The notes: a model not told the origin generated them from the letters alone. DNA of 64,000 bases from Streptomyces syringium (GCF_017876625.1 NZ_JAGIOH010000001.1:1426001-1490000); one strand, 5' to 3'; positions 25,578 through 34,815 are shown, counted from the first letter of the stretch. Translations and numbers: made by a program.

Positions 25578-27070
25578 GTCCGCGGGGCCTCGACCGCTGC
25601 CGTCGCGCCGCTCGCCACCAGGCGGGCGGCCTCCGCGAGCCGGGTCGCGGCCTCCTCGGCGACCGCCCCCGTGACGGTGAACGGGAGCCGTACGAAGCCC
25701 TCGAAGGCCCCGTCGACACCGAAGCGCGGACCGGAGGGCACCCGCACGCCGAGCCGCTCCCCCGCCTCGGCGATCCGCGATCCCGAGAGGCCGCCGGTGC
25801 GCACCCACAGGGTGAGCCCGCCCTTCGGGACGGTGAACTCCCAGTCGGGCAGGTGACGGCCGAGGGCGTCGACGAGCGCGTCACGGTTCTCCAGCGTCTG
25901 GGTGCGCCGTATACCGATGGAGGCGTCCCAGCCCTCGGTGCTGAGCAGCCAGGTCACGGCGAGCTGTTCGAGCACGGGCGTGCCGAGGTCGGCGTAGGCG
26001 CGGGCGGCGACGAGGCTGCGGATGACGTCGGGGGCCGCGCGCACCCAGCCGATCCGCAGCCCCGCCCAGAACGTCTTGCTGGCCGAGCCGACGGTGATCA
26101 CCGCGCTGCCCGCCGGGTCGAAGGCGCAGACGGGCCGGGGCATGGCGACGCCCGGTTCGAGGCACAGGTCGGACATGGTCTCGTCGGCGATGAGGAGGGT
26201 GCCGGCGGCCCGCGCGGCCTCGACGAGTTCCCGGCGCTGCTCCTCGGGGGCCAGCGCGCCGGTCGGGTTGTGGAAGTCGGCGATGACGTAGGCGAGGCGG
26301 GGCGCGGCGTCGCGCAGCACCTGACGCCAGGCGGGCAGGTCCCAGCCGGCGAGCCGGTCGGCCATCGCGACGGGCACGAGCCGGGTGCCGGCCTCGCGCA
26401 TGAGCTGCAGGACGTTGGCGTACGAGGGGGACTCGACGGCGACCCGCTCGCCGTGCCCGGCGAACAGCCGACAGATCGCGGCGACGGCGCCCATGGCCCC
26501 CGTGGTCACCATGATCTGCTCGGGCATGGTCGGGATGCCGCGGGCGGTGTAGCGGTCGGCGAGGGCCTGGCGCAGGGCGGGCAGCCCGGCGGGGTAGTCA
26601 CCGTGGGTGTGGGCGTACGGCGGCAGCTCCTCGAGGGCGCCCTGGAAGGCGCGGGTGAGCCACGGCTCGGGCGCGGTGAGGGCGGCGCAGCCCAGGTCGA
26701 TCACGGAGCCGACGGCCTCCGGCGGGAGGGGGTCGAGTCCGCGGGTGGGCAGCGGGTTTCCGGCGGGCACGGCCGTCCAGCTGCCGGCGCCGCGGCGGGA
26801 TTCGAGGAAGCCCTCGCCGCGCAGGGCCTCGTAGGCGGCGGCGACGGTGGTGCGGCTGACGGAGAGCGCCGCGGCGAGTTCCCGCTCGGCGGGCAGCCGC
26901 GCGGCGACCGGGACGCGGCCTTCCAGGACGAGCAGCCGGATGCCGTCCGCGAGGGAGCGGTAGGCGGGTGAGCGACGGCCGCCGATCGGGGTCACGGTGT
27001 CGCGCGCGTGCTGCGAACCGAGGAGACGCGCCAACTGCGGCGCCCCCACCGAAGAGGTCCACTGACTCAT
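25565..27070 (-). CDS. MocR-family regulator (GntR HTH plus aminotransferase domain), YczR-like
   Basis: The 501-residue product has an N-terminal GntR winged helix (YRSLADGIRLLVLEGRVP, AERELAAALSVSRTTVAAAYEAL) fused to a fold-type I aminotransferase domain with the PLP-lysine motif SASKTFWAGLRIGW and HNPTG. MocR proteins sense PLP or a related ligand and regulate a neighbouring gene. The divergent neighbour is a YczE-type membrane protein, the known partner of the YczR subgroup. The ATG at 27070 gives the usual length. Inverted repeats in the shared promoter region are the likely binding sites. Confidence 0.93.
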   Translation of the reverse strand: MSQWTSSVGAPQLARLLGSQHARDTVTPIGGRRSPAYRSLADGIRLLVLEGRVPVAARLPAERELAAALSVSRTTVAAAYEALRGEGFLESRRGAGSWTAVPAGNPLPTRGLDPLPPEAVGSVIDLGCAALTAPEPWLTRAFQGALEELPPYAHTHGDYPAGLPALRQALADRYTARGIPTMPEQIMVTTGAMGAVAAICRLFAGHGERVAVESPSYANVLQLMREAGTRLVPVAMADRLAGWDLPAWRQVLRDAAPRLAYVIADFHNPTGALAPEEQRRELVEAARAAGTLLIADETMSDLCLEPGVAMPRPVCAFDPAGSAVITVGSASKTFWAGLRIGWVRAAPDVIRSLVAARAYADLGTPVLEQLAVTWLLSTEGWDASIGIRRTQTLENRDALVDALGRHLPDWEFTVPKGGLTLWVRTGGLSGSRIAEAGERLGVRVPSGPRFGVDGAFEGFVRLPFTVTGAVAEEAATRLAEAARLVASGATAAVEAPRTYVA

Positions 27071-27117
27071 CTCGTGCGGTCCACCTTTCGGGAATTGGCC
27101 ATGGAGTACATCCTCCA

Positions 27118-27165
27118 CCAGTCCACAGACTGGCACGCGGCAGGCCACCCGTACCACCGGTGGCC
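27118..27165. promoter_or_regulatory. Two inverted repeats in the yczR-yczE divergent promoter region
   Basis: CCAGTC-CACA-GACTGG (27118-27133) and GGCCACC-N9-GGTGGCC (27143-27165) lie side by side between the regulator start and the YczE start. They are candidate operators for the MocR regulator; assignment rests on position. Confidence 0.5.
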
Positions 27166-27260
27166 GCCGAAAATAGGCTTTAGGCCGAATTCATTCGGCC
27201 CGCCCCGGTCCGGCGCAGCCCGGCTCCGGACGACGAAGTACGACCCAGCAGGAGGAACCA

Positions 27261-27971
27261 TTGTCCGCGTCAGGGGGGCCGTCCCTCGCCCGCCGTCTGG
27301 TCCAGCTGTACGGCGGGCTGGTGCTGTACGGGGTGAGCGCGGGGCTGCAGCTGCGGGCGGGGCTCGGGCTGGCACCGTGGGACGTCCTGAGCCAGGGTGT
27401 CGCGGGGCGTACGGGCCTGTCGATCGGGACGGTGTCCATCCTCATCGGGGCGCTCGTGCTGCTCCTGTGGGTGCCGCTGCGCCAGCGGCCCGGCCTGGGC
27501 ACGGTCTCGAACGTGCTGGTGATCGGCCTGGCGCTGGACGCGACGCTGACCCTGACCCCGGCCCCCGGACCGCTGTGGGTGCGGGTTCCGCTGCTGGTCC
27601 TCTCGATCGTGCTGGGCGCGGTGGCGACCGGGCTCTACATCACCCCGCGCTTCGGCCCGGGTCCGCGGGACGGGCTGATGACCGGCCTGCACCGCAGGAC
27701 CGGGCGCTCGGTGCGGCTGGTGCGCACCTGCATCGAGGTGGTCGTGCTGGCGACGGGGTTCGCGCTCGGCGGCTCGGTGGGCGCCGGGACGGTGCTGTAC
27801 GCGGTGGGCATCGGGCCGCTGTCCCAGTTCTTCCTGCGCGCCTTCGCCCTGCCGGAGCGGCCGGAGCAGCCCCGGCCCGAGGACCCGGAAGGCCCCCGAG
27901 AGCCGCGCGATACGGCCGTTCCGGTGGCCTCCCCGGCGGTCACGGCACGCGAAGTTCCGGACCTGGTTTAG
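27261..27971 (+). CDS. YczE-family integral membrane protein
   Basis: The 236-residue product has about five to six membrane segments (LVQLYGGLVLYGVSAGLQL, ISILIGALVLLLWVPL-like VSILIGALVLLLWVPL, VLVIGLALDATL and further). The motif GLGLAPWDVLSQG near residue 35 and the GPGPRDGLMTGLH loop are typical of YczE/YitT-like proteins, whose transport substrate is unknown. Translation starts at a TTG with AGGAGG five bases upstream. It is divergent from the MocR regulator and almost certainly its target. Confidence 0.9.
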   Translation: MSASGGPSLARRLVQLYGGLVLYGVSAGLQLRAGLGLAPWDVLSQGVAGRTGLSIGTVSILIGALVLLLWVPLRQRPGLGTVSNVLVIGLALDATLTLTPAPGPLWVRVPLLVLSIVLGAVATGLYITPRFGPGPRDGLMTGLHRRTGRSVRLVRTCIEVVVLATGFALGGSVGAGTVLYAVGIGPLSQFFLRAFALPERPEQPRPEDPEGPREPRDTAVPVASPAVTAREVPDLV

Positions 27972-28057
27972 GCCACGGACCGGCGGGCCGGTAGTGTACG
28001 CCTTTGACCCACCGGACGGACCGTTACTGCGCGCTGAATAGGCAGAAACACAGGGTG

Positions 28058-28075
28058 ACATCTGTTGTCAGATGT
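28058..28075. promoter_or_regulatory. Palindrome ACATCTG-N4-CAGATGT upstream of rbpA
   Basis: Perfect 7-base arms at 28058-28064 and 28069-28075, within GTGACA...GTGACA context, lie about 150 bases before the rbpA start and 65 bases before the SigR-type promoter. The symmetry suggests a regulator site for a second, distal promoter. The cognate protein is unknown. Confidence 0.5.
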
Positions 28076-28140
28076 GACAAACCGGGCGCTGGTGGGTACA
28101 ACAAGGGGCGGCACGACGGGCGACGCATGTCCCTCAACGG

Positions 28141-28166
28141 GGAATCTTCACCGCCGACCGGACGTT
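28141..28166 (+). promoter_or_regulatory. SigR-type promoter of rbpA
   Basis: GGAAT at 28141-28145 is followed after 18 bases by GTT at 28164-28166, the consensus of the thiol-stress sigma factor SigR. The rbpA gene is a known SigR target in Streptomyces. The start codon is 62 bases downstream. Confidence 0.8.
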
Positions 28167-28228
28167 GACCGGATGACGACGACAGCGACACCTGTCCTGT
28201 GGGCGACAAAGCCCGGGAGGCACGATTC

Positions 28229-28603
28229 ATGAGTGAGCGAGCTCTCCGCGGCACGCGACTTGTGGTTACCAGCTACGAGACCGACCGCGGCATCGATCTG
28301 GCCCCGCGCCAGGCGGTGGAGTACGCATGCCCGAACGGACATCGATTTGAGATGCCGTTCTCGGTAGAGGCGGAGATTCCGCCGGAGTGGGAGTGCAAGG
28401 CGTGCGGCGCCGTGGCACTCCTGGTAGACGGCGATGGTCCTGAGGAGAAGAAGGGCAAGCCCGCGCGTACGCACTGGGACATGCTCATGGAGCGGCGTAC
28501 CCGCGAGGAGCTCGAGGAGGTGCTGGCCGAGAGGCTGGCCGTCCTGCGCTCCGGTGCCATGAACATCGCCGTGCATCCGCGGGACAACCGCAAGTCCGCC
28601 TGA
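28229..28603 (+). CDS. rbpA: RNA polymerase-binding protein RbpA
   Basis: The 124-residue protein matches RbpA along its length: RGTRLVVTSYETDRG at the N-terminus, the core with CPNGH and CKAC cysteines that fold a zinc-ribbon-like domain, and the C-terminal sigma-interacting segment RTHWDMLMERRTREELEEVL. RbpA binds RNA polymerase holoenzyme with the principal sigma factors and stabilises promoter complexes. The ATG at 28229 has GGGAGG 8 nt upstream. A SigR-type promoter lies ahead and a strong hairpin follows the stop, so it is monocistronic. Confidence 0.98.
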   Translation: MSERALRGTRLVVTSYETDRGIDLAPRQAVEYACPNGHRFEMPFSVEAEIPPEWECKACGAVALLVDGDGPEEKKGKPARTHWDMLMERRTREELEEVLAERLAVLRSGAMNIAVHPRDNRKSA

Positions 28604-28643
28604 GTTTGTCGGGGCGGCATAGGGATTGATCCATCGGATCCGT

Positions 28644-28686
28644 CAAGGGCCCGGGCCACTGCGCTGAGCAGTGGCCCGGGCCCTTG
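28644..28686 (+). terminator. 19-bp perfect hairpin after rbpA
   Basis: Arms 28644-28662 and 28668-28686 are perfectly complementary around the loop GCTGA, 40 bases after the rbpA stop. It lies between convergent genes and could serve both. Confidence 0.9.
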
Positions 28687-28849
28687 TCCGCGTCATGGGG
28701 GCTTGTGGGGGCTTGTCCGCGCCCTGGGGCTGTAGCGCCGACCCGGGGGACGAAGACGGGCATCGGTCACCCGATGCCCGTAAAGCGCCCGTAACGCCCC
28801 TGACCGAGTCCCCTGGCCGACTGGCGTCGGCCCGGCCTCCCGGCCCGTC

Positions 28850-29449
28850 TCAGCGCGGCAGCCGCGGCCCGTCCTGGCGCGGCGCGGGCGGCTCGTCGTC
28901 GCGGATGACCTCGCCCTGGACGACCTTGCCGTCGGGCCGGTGCATCCGGGCCTGCTGGAAGGCGTCACCGAGGGGGCCCGGGCCGAAGGCCGCCGCCCGG
29001 CGGTCCACGCCGCGCTGCAGGCCCTTGCGCAGCAGCGCGCGGGTCGGCGGGAAGAGGCACAGCAGCCCGGCCGCGTCGGAGAGCAGGCCCGGCACCATCA
29101 GCAGCAGCCCGCCCAGCATCGTCAGACCGTTGCCGCCCGTGCTCCCGGTGGCGCCCGGGGCCTGCGCGGCGGCGGGCCCCTGCGCGTCGTCCGGGGCCTT
29201 GGGCGGCTGGAGGGAGTCCGTCAGCCGCTTCCAGGCGCGGCGTCCGGCCCGCTTGATCACGAACCCGCCGAGCAGCACACCCCCGGCCAGCAGGGCGAGG
29301 ACGGTGAGCCCGCCCGCCGCGTCGGCCACCATCATCAGCAGCCAGATCTCCAGCACCGCCCAGACCGCCACGGCCAAGGGGATGAGCCTGCGGGCACGGC
29401 CCCGTTTCGGCGGCCGGCCGTCCATCGTCTGCTGTGCTCCGAACGTCAT
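28850..29449 (-). CDS. fxsA: FxsA-family membrane protein
   Basis: The 199-residue product has the FxsA layout: two N-terminal membrane helices (LIPLAVAVWAVLEIWLLMMVADAAG, VLALLAGGVLLGGFVIKRAG), then a third hydrophobic segment GLTMLGGLLLMVPGLLSDAAGLLCLFPPTRALL containing the conserved PG(L/F)-x2-D pattern. The family is named after F-plasmid exclusion of phage T7 and its molecular role is unclear. The C-terminal tail is cytoplasmic and charged (GEVIRDDEPP). It lies in line before the ppm1 and lnt genes on the same strand with a 67-base gap. Confidence 0.92.
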   Translation of the reverse strand: MTFGAQQTMDGRPPKRGRARRLIPLAVAVWAVLEIWLLMMVADAAGGLTVLALLAGGVLLGGFVIKRAGRRAWKRLTDSLQPPKAPDDAQGPAAAQAPGATGSTGGNGLTMLGGLLLMVPGLLSDAAGLLCLFPPTRALLRKGLQRGVDRRAAAFGPGPLGDAFQQARMHRPDGKVVQGEVIRDDEPPAPRQDGPRLPR

Positions 29450-29516
29450 GCCTCAAGTGTGCCTGGGCCGCGCCCGTGGGGAACGCCCCGGGTGGGGGCG
29501 TCCGGCGGGGTCCGGG

Positions 29517-30287
29517 TCAGTTCTTCCCGCCCCGGCCCAGGGCCTTGCCGACCCGGGAGCCGACGCCCCAGGACGTGACCCGCCACAGGGCCTCCGCGAC
29601 GATGTCGCGGCTCATCTTGCTGTCGCCCAGCTCGCGCTCGACAAAGGTGATGGGGACCTCGACGACGTGGAAGCCGGCCTTCACGGCCCGCCAGGCCAGG
29701 TCGACCTGGAAGCAGTAGCCCTGGGAGGCCACCTCGTCCATGCCCAGCCCCTCCAGGGTCTCCCGGCGGAAGGCCCGGAAACCGCCGGTGACGTCGCGGA
29801 TCGGGACGTCGAGGAGGAGGCGGGAGTAGGTGGAGCCGCCACGGGAGAGGATCTCGCGGGACTTCGGCCAGTTCACGACCCGGCCGCCGGGGACCCAGCG
29901 GGAGCCGAGCACCAGGTCGGCGCCCTTGAGGGCGGTGAGCAGCCGGGGCAGCTCCTCGGGCTGGTGGGAGCCGTCGGCGTCCATTTCCACCAGGACGCCG
30001 TAGCCGTTGTCCAGGCCCCAGTGGAAGCCGGCCAGATAGGCGGCTCCCAGGCCTTCCTTGCCCTTGCGGTGCAGCACCTTGACGTGGTCGTCGTCGGCCG
30101 CCAGCTCGTCGGCGAGCTTGCCGGTGCCGTCGGGGCTGTTGTCGTCGGCGACGAGGACGTGCGCCTCCGGCACGGCCGACCGCACCCGGCCGACGATGAG
30201 CTTGATGTTCTCCGCCTCGTTATAGGTCGGGATGATCACCAAGGTCGTGCCGAGCGGACCGTATCTCCGCTGACCACCGTCGTTCAC
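29517..30287 (-). CDS. ppm1: Polyprenol monophosphomannose synthase (GT2)
   Basis: The 256-residue GT2 enzyme begins with TTLVIIPTYNEAENI, has ADDNSPDGT and the metal-binding DADGSHQPE, and the VTGGFRAFRRETLEGL segment typical of dolichol/polyprenol-phosphate mannose synthases. It transfers mannose from GDP-mannose to a polyprenyl phosphate, the donor for protein O-mannosylation in Streptomyces. There is no C-terminal membrane domain. The GTG at 30287 overlaps the lnt stop by GTGA. In mycobacteria the two activities are fused in one polypeptide; here they are separate but coupled. Confidence 0.95.
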   Translation of the reverse strand: MNDGGQRRYGPLGTTLVIIPTYNEAENIKLIVGRVRSAVPEAHVLVADDNSPDGTGKLADELAADDDHVKVLHRKGKEGLGAAYLAGFHWGLDNGYGVLVEMDADGSHQPEELPRLLTALKGADLVLGSRWVPGGRVVNWPKSREILSRGGSTYSRLLLDVPIRDVTGGFRAFRRETLEGLGMDEVASQGYCFQVDLAWRAVKAGFHVVEVPITFVERELGDSKMSRDIVAEALWRVTSWGVGSRVGKALGRGGKN

Positions 30288-32158
30288 TGCTGCCCCTTCT
30301 CGTCCGGTCGTCCTCGACGGCCGATCATGATCGCGGCCGCGCAGGACAGAAGGCCCACCATAGCGAGCGCCCATTCGGGCGCGGCACCGGCGCGGTCGGC
30401 CACGGTGATCTCGTCCCGCAGGGGGATGGAGGTGCTGATGACGTCACGGGTGAATTCCGCGCTGCGGTGGAGCACCTTGCCGTCGGGGGCGACGACCGCG
30501 CTGATGCCGCTCGTCGCGGCGGTGACCACGGCCCGGCCGTGCTCGACCGCCCGCAGCCGCGACATGGCCAGCTGCTGCTCGGGCTGGCCGGTGCGGCCGT
30601 AGGTGGCGTTGTTGGTCTGGACGACGAGGGCGCGGGCGCCGGCCATGACGGTGTCGTGGACGATCTCGTCGTAGGCCACCTCGAAGCAGATGACGTCGCC
30701 GAGCCGCGCCGGGCCGATCTTCAGCACCCCGGTGTGGTCGCCGGGGTAGAAGTCGCGGGGCACGCGCTGGAGTCGGGTGATGACCTTGCTCAGCTGCTGC
30801 CGGAAGGGCACGTACTCGCCGAACGGCACCGGGTGCTGCTTGGTGTACGAGGCGCCGGGGCCCTTCACGGGGTCCCAGACGATGCCCTGGTTGTCGACGT
30901 AGCCGGGCTTGCCCGGGTGGTCGACGAGGGCGCCGACGAGGACGGGCACGCCGACCGCCCGCACGGCCTCCTCGATCCGGTCGTAGGCCTCGGCGTACTG
31001 GAAGGGATCCAGGTCGGAGGAGTTCTCCGGCCAGATGACCAGGTCGGGCTTCTTCACGCGGCCGGCCTTGATGTCCTTCGCCAGGGCGAGGGTGGCGTCG
31101 ACGTGGTTGTTGAGGATCATCATCGGGCGGCCGAGGAAGTTCATCCCCGGGTTCTGCACATTGCCCTGGACGATGGCGATGTCGACCGTGTCGGCCGCCT
31201 TGGTGGGCACCGGCACGGCGTACCCGGCGAGGACGACGGCCGCGGCCAGCGCGGCGGCCTCGACGGCGGGCAGCGCGGCGCGCACGGCCCGTACGCGGTC
31301 GCCGGCGGCCCCCCGCAGGCGCCAGGCGGCGACCACCGCGCAGGCCAGCAGCCCGCCGGTGAGCGCCACGGCGAAGGTGACCAGCGGGGCGCCGCCGAGC
31401 GCGGCGAGCGGGGTGAAGGGGGAGCCGGTGTTGGCGAAGGCGAGCCGCCCCCACGGGAAGCCGCCGAAGGGCGTCCGGTCACGGGCCCACTCCTGCGCGA
31501 CCCACAGACAGGCGCCCCACAGCGGCCAGCCGGGCAGCCGGGAGGTCACGGCCAGGCCCGCGCCGAGGAGGGCGATGAACAGCGCCTCGATGACGGAGAG
31601 GCCGAAGACGGCGTCGTAGCCGACCACGTGCAGCCAGCGCAGCAGGAAGAAGAAGAACGGCAGCGCGAAGGCGAAGCCCGTCCAGGCGCCCTGCCGGGCG
31701 GTGCGGCCCCGGGTCAGCAGTGCCAGGGCGGCGACGGCCACGAAGGACAGCGGCCACAGGTCGTACGGCGGGAAGGACGCGGTGAGGGCCAGTCCCGCGA
31801 CGGCGGCGAGGGCACTGCGCCGCGCCTCACGACGGGCCAGTCGGACGAGGCGGGTGAGCCGCGTGGGGCCGCCGGACCGGGATGCCGTGTCACCGGCGGC
31901 GGAAACCGCGTCCGGATGCGCGTCTGAAGCGTCCGAGGCGTCGGGGCCGTCCGCCGGTGTCGGCGGTACGGGCGCCTTCGCAGCGTCACCGGCCTCCGGC
32001 TGTTCGTCGGCTGCCTGCGGCCGGCCGGCGGCGTTCTCGCGGGCGTCGGGCCGCGCTGGCGGGCCCGGTGGACGCGGGGAGCGGGAAGACGGCCCGCCCG
32101 GCCGGCCGACGGTGTCGCCGTCGGCGGCGTCGGCGGTGGTTTCGGGACCCGGGGGCAC
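30284..32158 (-). CDS. lnt: Apolipoprotein N-acyltransferase Lnt
   Basis: The 624-residue product has a disordered N-terminus of about 110 residues rich in Pro, Ala and Asp, then about eight membrane segments, then the nitrilase-fold catalytic domain. The Glu, Lys and Cys triad is visible in WPENSSDLDPF, YTKQHPVPFGEYVP and VICFEVAYDE. Lnt adds the third acyl chain to diacylglyceryl lipoproteins on the outer membrane face. A GTG at 32158 has AGGAAGG about 8 nt upstream. Stop and ppm1 start overlap (GTGA). Confidence 0.95.
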   Translation of the reverse strand: MPPGPETTADAADGDTVGRPGGPSSRSPRPPGPPARPDARENAAGRPQAADEQPEAGDAAKAPVPPTPADGPDASDASDAHPDAVSAAGDTASRSGGPTRLTRLVRLARREARRSALAAVAGLALTASFPPYDLWPLSFVAVAALALLTRGRTARQGAWTGFAFALPFFFFLLRWLHVVGYDAVFGLSVIEALFIALLGAGLAVTSRLPGWPLWGACLWVAQEWARDRTPFGGFPWGRLAFANTGSPFTPLAALGGAPLVTFAVALTGGLLACAVVAAWRLRGAAGDRVRAVRAALPAVEAAALAAAVVLAGYAVPVPTKAADTVDIAIVQGNVQNPGMNFLGRPMMILNNHVDATLALAKDIKAGRVKKPDLVIWPENSSDLDPFQYAEAYDRIEEAVRAVGVPVLVGALVDHPGKPGYVDNQGIVWDPVKGPGASYTKQHPVPFGEYVPFRQQLSKVITRLQRVPRDFYPGDHTGVLKIGPARLGDVICFEVAYDEIVHDTVMAGARALVVQTNNATYGRTGQPEQQLAMSRLRAVEHGRAVVTAATSGISAVVAPDGKVLHRSAEFTRDVISTSIPLRDEITVADRAGAAPEWALAMVGLLSCAAAIMIGRRGRPDEKGQQ

Positions 32159-32653
32159 GGTCGCGCCTTCCTGCTGCTGTGCGGTGGTGAGCCGACCGTA
32201 CAACGCCCGGGGGGGCCACCGGCTCCCGGGTGCGGGCAGCGGGGCCTGCCGCCCCGGTCGAATGGGGGCCCGGCGTCCTTCGGGCCGGCCTGGGATCCGC
32301 TGGCTGCGAGTCGACCGAATGCCGTTGTCTACTGAACGTCCGGGCCCCACCCGGGTCGCACCTGCCGGCCCGGCGGAACCGTCCCTCGCCCCCGTGCGCT
32401 GGACCTGGCTCCCAGTGGCGGTGAGCGCTCCGGCTCACCGCCCATGGCCCAGCGGCGCTCGACGACTGTGTGGAGATTCACCGGTCGGACGTCCTGTGGT
32501 GGACTCCGCCGAACCTACCCGCCGCCGCCCGCACCCTGTCAACACCCTCATGACCTGCGTGGCTGCCTCAAATCAGCAGGTCAGTACGGCGAGTGGGGCG
32601 TCGGAGGGGCCGGCTCACGGCACGTCGTTCGGCGGTACGCGGCGCCGTGCGCG
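32159..32653. other. 495-bp intergenic region, nothing recognised
   Basis: Between the lnt start and the amidohydrolase stop no frame has convincing codon bias or a ribosome site, and no hairpin stands out. It should contain the lnt promoter. Confidence 0.5.
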
Positions 32654-34303
32654 TCACTCGTTCGGACGCGTGAAGACGGTGTGCCCGCCGACCACCGTGC
32701 GCAGACAGACCGGCAGGGGGGCGCCGGGGGTGAGATCGGGCAGGCCGGGCGTGCCCGAGCGGGGGTCGGTGGACCAGCTGGCGACCCGGTCGTCGGGCAC
32801 CTGCACGACGAGCTCACCGGTCCTCCATACGGCGTAGTCGGCGGGCGCGCCCGGCACCAGGACGCCCGCGTCGTCACGGCCGATCGCCCGCCAGCCGCCC
32901 CGGGTGTGCGCGGTGAAGGCGGCCCGGACGGAGACGCGGTGCCCGGGGGTGCGGTGGAAGGCGGCGGCGCGGACGGTGCCCCAGGGGTCGAGGGGGGTGA
33001 CGGGGCTGTCCGAACCGAGGGCGAGCGGGACACCGGCCCGCAGCAGGGCCGCGTACGGGTTGAGGGTGCGGGCCCGCTCCACGCCGAGCCGTTCGGCGTA
33101 CATGGCCTCGTCGCCGCCCCAGGCGGCGTCGAAGGCCGGCTGGACAGAGGCGGTGAGGGCGAGTTCGGCGAAGGCGGCGATGTGCTCGGGGGTGAGCATC
33201 TCGGCGTGCTCGACGCGGTGCCGGGCGGCGCGGATCCGGGCGAGGCCGAGCCGGTCGGCGGCGGCCCGTACGCCCTCCACCACGGCGGTGAGCGCGGCGT
33301 CGCCGATGGCGTGGAAACCGGCCTGGATGCCCGCTTCGGTGCAGGCGGTGACGTGGGCGGCGATGGCGGCCGCGTCCAGGTGCGCGGTGCCGGTGTGGTC
33401 CGCGTGCGGGCCGTCGGCGTAGGGCTCGTGGAGGCACGCGGTGTGCGAGCCGAGGGAGCCGTCGACGAAGAGGTCGCCGGCCGCGCCGAGCGCGCCGAGT
33501 TCGAGGACGCGGCTCGCGTCGGCGGCGCTGGTGAGCGCCTCGGCCCAGTAGCCGACGACGCGCGGGCCGGGGCGTTCGGCGGCCAGGCTCAGCAGGCCGG
33601 TGAGGTCGTCGGCGCTGGAGATCCGCGGCCCGGCGCACTCGTGGAGGGAGCCGATGCCGAGCGAGGCGGCCCGCTCCAGCGCCGCGGCCTGCGCGGCGGC
33701 CCGCTGGGCGGGGGTGACGCTCGCGTACGCGGCGGCGCGCACGGCGTGGTGGGCGTCGCCGGTCAGCGGCGCGTCCGGGCCGCCGCCGGGCAGCCCCGCG
33801 GCGTGCGGGACGAGGTCGAGCAGGGCCGTGGTGACGACGGCGGAGTGGACGTCGGCGCGGGTGAGGTAGAGCGGCCGGCCGCCGGTGGCCTCGTCCAGCT
33901 CGCGGCGGGACGGGGGCCGGTGCTCGGGCCAGCGGGTGGCGTCCCAGCCGTGGCCGAGCAGCACCCGGTCAGCGGGCCGGGCGGCGGCGTGGGCGCGGAT
34001 GCGGTCGAGGGCCTCGGGGAGCGTGCGGGCGTCGGTGAGGTCGAGGCCGGTGAGCGCGAGGCCGGTGGAGGTGGTGTGCACATGGGCGTCGGTGAACGCG
34101 GGGGTGACGAGCGCGCCTTCGAGGTCGACGACCTCGTCCACGCCGTCGGCGAAGGAGTCCGCCGCGCCTTCGGAGCCGACCCAGGCGACGTGGCCGCGCT
34201 CGACCACCATGGCCGTGGCGAAGGGGTCGGCGGGGCTGTGCACCTCGCCGCCGCGCAGCAGCACGGTACGGGGCTCTTCCTGAGGGGTGGGGCGGTCGCT
34301 CAT
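32654..34303 (-). CDS. Amidohydrolase family 3 (YtcJ-like)
   Basis: The 549-residue protein has the YtcJ/amidohydro_3 layout: N-terminal beta-sandwich (LLRGGEVHSP), the metal site TDAHVHTTSTG, VLLGHGWDATRWPEH, the second histidine HRVEHAEML and the catalytic aspartate in LGSDSPVTPLDPWG. YtcJ-like enzymes hydrolyse N-acyl or cyclic amide bonds; substrates are mostly unknown. It stands alone, in line with and upstream of lnt but far from it. The ATG at 34303 is the natural start. Confidence 0.93.
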   Translation of the reverse strand: MSDRPTPQEEPRTVLLRGGEVHSPADPFATAMVVERGHVAWVGSEGAADSFADGVDEVVDLEGALVTPAFTDAHVHTTSTGLALTGLDLTDARTLPEALDRIRAHAAARPADRVLLGHGWDATRWPEHRPPSRRELDEATGGRPLYLTRADVHSAVVTTALLDLVPHAAGLPGGGPDAPLTGDAHHAVRAAAYASVTPAQRAAAQAAALERAASLGIGSLHECAGPRISSADDLTGLLSLAAERPGPRVVGYWAEALTSAADASRVLELGALGAAGDLFVDGSLGSHTACLHEPYADGPHADHTGTAHLDAAAIAAHVTACTEAGIQAGFHAIGDAALTAVVEGVRAAADRLGLARIRAARHRVEHAEMLTPEHIAAFAELALTASVQPAFDAAWGGDEAMYAERLGVERARTLNPYAALLRAGVPLALGSDSPVTPLDPWGTVRAAAFHRTPGHRVSVRAAFTAHTRGGWRAIGRDDAGVLVPGAPADYAVWRTGELVVQVPDDRVASWSTDPRSGTPGLPDLTPGAPLPVCLRTVVGGHTVFTRPNE

Positions 34304-34371
34304 GCAGCGAATCTTCTCCCAGCCCCGCCCCTTCCCGTAACCGGGGCTCCGGTCGCCGGACCGGCCGGCCG

Positions 34372-34815
34372 TCAGCCCACCCGCGGCGGTCTGGCCTCGT
34401 ACGGGGTCGACAGCACGATCGTCGTGCGCGTCGAGACCCCCGCCAACGAGCGGATCCGGGCCAGGAGGTGCTCCAGCTCCAGGGGCGTGGCGACGCGGAC
34501 CTTGAGGATGTAGTTCTCGTCGCCGGCGACGCTGTGGCAGGCCTCGATCTCGGGGATCTCGGCGAGCCGGTCGGCGATGTCGTCGGGGGCGCTCGGGTCG
34601 AAGGGCTTCACCGAGATGAACGCGGTGAGCGGCAGCCCGACGGCCTCGGGGTCGACCACCGCCGCGTACCCCCGGATGACGCCGCGCTGTTCGAGCCGGC
34701 GCACGCGCTGGTGCACCGCCGAGGTGGACAGGCCCGTGGCCTTCCCCAGGTCGGTGTAGCTCATCCGCCCGTCCTTGACGAGCAGTTCCACGATTTCTCT
34801 GTCCAACTCCTCCAC
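34372..34815 (-). CDS. Lrp/AsnC-family regulator
   Basis: The 147-residue product has an N-terminal helix-turn-helix (LVKDGRMSYTDLGKATGLSTSAVHQRVRRLEQRGVIRGY) and the RAM ligand-binding domain (VAGDENYILKVRVATPLELEHLL). Proteins of this class sense amino acids as octamers. A GTG at 34815 is the first start that matches family length; the upstream sequence has only a weak ribosome site. It is followed on the same strand by the amidohydrolase gene, so it may regulate that gene or itself. Confidence 0.94.
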   Translation of the reverse strand: MEELDREIVELLVKDGRMSYTDLGKATGLSTSAVHQRVRRLEQRGVIRGYAAVVDPEAVGLPLTAFISVKPFDPSAPDDIADRLAEIPEIEACHSVAGDENYILKVRVATPLELEHLLARIRSLAGVSTRTTIVLSTPYEARPPRVG

